Translations under genes and position numbers: made by a program
Assembly: GCA_021847105.1 (NCBI GenBank)
Contig: JAJZUT010000006.1
Span: 156,126 to 220,125, forward strand
DNA length: 64,000 bases
Direction of reading: 5' to 3'
Source of the DNA: Pseudomonadota bacterium
Lineage (GTDB): Bacteria > Pseudomonadota > Gammaproteobacteria > Steroidobacterales > Steroidobacteraceae
Notes under the pieces: model-generated
Database searches by the model: none
What the model was told of the DNA's origin: nothing
The model's input: only the letters and a program-made list of their open reading frames with translations
Part shown: piece after piece, positions 62,072 to 64,000 of the stretch
Layout of the letters: each line of letters opens with the position of its first letter
How positions within the stretch are numbered: position 1 is the first letter of the stretch

Positions 62072-63079
62072 ATGGCAACCATCAAGGACGTTGCAAAACG
62101 TGCCGGCGTCGGCGTAGGCACGGTCTCGCGTGTGATCGCCGGCAGCGGCCCCGTCTCGGCCGATGCGACGAACCGCGTGCGCCGCGCCATCGCGGAGCTG
62201 CGCTTCAGGCCCTCGCATGCCGCCCGGGCACTGCCGAAAGGCCAATCGCAGACCATCGGCGTGTTCGTCCCGCTGGTGCACGGCGCGTTCTACACACCGA
62301 TCCTGCACGCGATCTACGCCACGTTGCGCGAGCACGGGCTGCACATGGTCGTGGACTTCGGCCGCACGCTCGAGACCGAACGACAGGACGCTCTGGCCGG
62401 CGCAGAGTTTCTCACCGACCGGGGCTGCGACGGTCTGCTCATCATGGCCACGGCACTGAAGCGCGCGGACATCGAACACATCGCGCAACTGCAGCCGAAG
62501 TTCGCGCTGCTGAACCGTTCCGTGCCGCAGTTTCGCGCCAACTGCTTCGGTCCCGACCATCAGGCCGCCGGCGCTGCCGCGGGACGCGCACTCTGTGCGG
62601 CCGGCCACCGCCGCGTCGCGGTAATCGAGGGTCCGGCCCGTTCAAGCGATAACCGGCTGCGCATCCGCGGCTTCCTTGAGGCACTCAGCGAATGCGGCAT
62701 CGATCCGGACAGCGTGCCGCGCGAACAGGGGGACTTCTCACCCGAGAGCGGCCGCGCCGCCGCCGAGGCGCTGTTCGCGCGGGGCCGGAACTTCACGGCG
62801 CTGTTCTGCGCCAACGACGAAATGGCGATCGGCGCGTTGGCCGCCGCACGCCAGGCAGGCCTCGCCGTCCCGCAGGACCTGTCGGTCATGGGCTATGACG
62901 GCATCGACCTTGCTGCCCTCACCGTCCCGCCGCTGACCACCGTGGTCATCCCGTGGCGACAGATCGCCACGCATGCGCTGCATCATCTGCTGAACCTGTG
63001 CTACGGCATGAATCTGCCGGTCCCGCCCGACGTACCGGCGCAGGTGCTGTACCGGGAGTCCGTCGCGCGCATCGCGTGA
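62072..63079 (+). CDS. LacI-family transcriptional regulator
   Basis: A 335-residue repressor. The HTH at residues 1-25 reads ATIKDVAKRAGVGVGTVSRVI with hinge helix RPSHAARALPKG, followed by a ribose-binding-like effector domain (IGVFVPLVHGAFYTPILHAIY through FCANDEMAIGALAAAR and VMGYDGIDLA). It lies nine bases after the symporter. Its predicted targets are the two TGGAA-type operators above the receptor gene; a second site near its own start was not seen. The effector is probably a glucan sugar. Confidence 0.93.
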   Translation: MATIKDVAKRAGVGVGTVSRVIAGSGPVSADATNRVRRAIAELRFRPSHAARALPKGQSQTIGVFVPLVHGAFYTPILHAIYATLREHGLHMVVDFGRTLETERQDALAGAEFLTDRGCDGLLIMATALKRADIEHIAQLQPKFALLNRSVPQFRANCFGPDHQAAGAAAGRALCAAGHRRVAVIEGPARSSDNRLRIRGFLEALSECGIDPDSVPREQGDFSPESGRAAAEALFARGRNFTALFCANDEMAIGALAAARQAGLAVPQDLSVMGYDGIDLAALTVPPLTTVVIPWRQIATHALHHLLNLCYGMNLPVPPDVPAQVLYRESVARIA

Positions 63080-63084
63080 GCCGC

Positions 63085-63830
63085 GCAGATTGCGGGTGAC
63101 TTGCCGTCCCACGCTCAGGTTCAACCGCGCATGGCCGGGCAGATGGCTCGGCTCCCAGTTCGGCGCGACCGCATAGCCATTAGTGAATCCCGACCCGATA
63201 TACAGCCCGGCCGACAGGAAATAATGGCGCGGCAACCGCGCATCGATCCCGCCATTGAACGTATTGCGCTGGTCATGATCGAGCGCATAGCAGCCGGCAG
63301 GCGGCAGGCGGCGCAAAATTGGTCAACCCGCCAGTGATGCCTCCGAATGCGTCCGCCGTCTGGTTCGAGTAGGTAATGTGCAACTGCACGCGGTCCACAG
63401 CATCGGGGAAGGCACGGTCAGCTCGCGCGCGCGAATCAGCGCGCCGGCATCCGTGAGCGGGAGATAGATATTGGCGTTACCGATGGCGTTGTGATCGAAG
63501 AAGTTCTTCGCCTGGTTAACGAAGTAATCCATGTGGATCGTCCAGCCCGCCACCGGGATGGTGACGCCGAACTCGCGCTCGCGATCTCTCTCCCCGTGCA
63601 ACGGCAGAAACGCCGTGTTGTTCTGGCTCGCGTTGGCCGCGAGCGGACCGGCGAGCGTATCGAGTGGCGGCGCCGTCTCGCCGGAACTCGTTGGGCGCGT
63701 GGCTCCGATCCGCACCGAGGGCATCAAACTGCGCGGCGTCTTCCGCTTTCCCGTCGAGCGCTATGCCCAGAAGCTCCTTCCGTCTTCCGTTGCAGCCCAT
63801 ACGACCGCTAGCAGCGCATAATTGAACGTA
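63085..63830 (-). pseudogene. Decayed TonB-dependent receptor fragment
   Basis: Minus-strand barrel sequence runs in pieces. FGVTIPVAGWTIHMDYFVNQAKNFFDHNAIGNANIYLPL (about 63600-63480) is followed after a frameshift by ITYSNQTADAFGGITGGLTNFAPPAA, and after another by CYALDHDQRNTFNGGIDARLPRHYFLSAGLYIGSGFTNGYA to LNLSVGRQVTRN near 63085. The C-terminal strands are missing; the lacI 3' end begins six bases away. Nothing from the plug or signal peptide was found upstream. It was probably a second receptor of the same kind, cut off at both ends. Confidence 0.8.
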
Positions 63831-63918
63831 AGCACTCCGGCATCCCCGTTCTTCCGACGTTGAGCTGATGGCCCGATGCTCTGGCAGCGGCAATGGGCCG
63901 CATGGCGAGGGCATGAGG

Positions 63919-64000
63919 ATGAGCGATGAGACGCGAGGGGAACTGACGCTGGGGCAGCAACGCTTCATGGAACGGATGCAAGAAGCCCGGAACGAGGGGG
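63919..64000 (+). CDS. Start of an unidentified gene (3' end outside window)
   Basis: An open frame begins with ATG 63919 (or 63913 in the same frame), eight bases after GAGG, and runs to the window edge. It encodes a short polar, Glu/Arg-rich stretch (SDETRGELTLGQQRFMER). Too little is present to name it; the coding call itself rests only on the ribosome site and open frame. Confidence 0.3.
   Translation, partial: MSDETRGELTLGQQRFMERMQEARNEG

Overview
The window is GC-rich, densely packed chromosomal DNA of a proteobacterium. A gammaproteobacterium is most likely: it carries a fused RlmKL rRNA methyltransferase, a Puu-type polyamine route, an Fe-type SOD and large TonB-dependent receptors of the kind common in Xanthomonadales/Steroidobacter-like bacteria. 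The taxonomic placement is inference. No rRNA, tRNA, CRISPR array or intact transposon was seen.

1-21 kb: a lignin-aromatics locus. A truncated LigM-type O-demethylase opens the window. It is followed by an alpha/beta hydrolase with an acetoacetyl-CoA-synthetase-like ligase, a metal-dependent amidohydrolase and a TonB receptor. Next comes a tightly overlapping six-gene operon (7.5-14.6 kb): two halves of a PEP-synthase-like phosphotransferase, biotin carrier, biotin carboxylase, carboxyltransferase and HAD phosphatase. This gene set matches the acetovanillone/acetosyringone carboxylation systems (Acv of Sphingobium SYK-6, Hpe of Rhodococcus). An AraC regulator, an aldo/keto reductase, two LysR regulators, protocatechuate 4,5-dioxygenase (ligAB) and a beta-hydroxyacid dehydrogenase follow. 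Together they suggest: acetovanillone -> aryl phosphate -> aroylacetate -> aroylacetyl-CoA -> vanillate -> protocatechuate -> meta ring cleavage.

21-38 kb: pirin, a PLP dehydratase, agmatine deiminase with an amino-acid permease, isocitrate dehydrogenase, a Nudix hydrolase and DUF2905. Then a small accessory patch holds a broken AraC gene, a TetR-controlled NmrA/SnoaL pair and an IS6-family transposase remnant. After it come a methionine-type aminotransferase, a ROK kinase and the putrescine genes puuA, puuD and puuB. The region ends with asd, which is preceded by what looks like a complete transcription attenuator with a Thr/Lys-rich 24-residue leader peptide.

38-52 kb: an HD-GYP protein, then a six-gene complex-I-like cluster related to Hyf/formate hydrogenlyase. 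Its large subunit lacks the NiFe cysteines (an Ehr-type complex of unknown function). A divergent ribbon-helix-helix gene, rlmKL, a ClC channel with CBS domains and sodB follow.

52-64 kb: a small secreted protein of unknown function, then a LacI-controlled glucan utilisation locus (GH30, GH3, TonB receptor, SSS-family sugar symporter, LacI regulator) with two LacI-type operators just below the receptor promoter. A decayed second TonB receptor and the start of an unidentified gene close the window.
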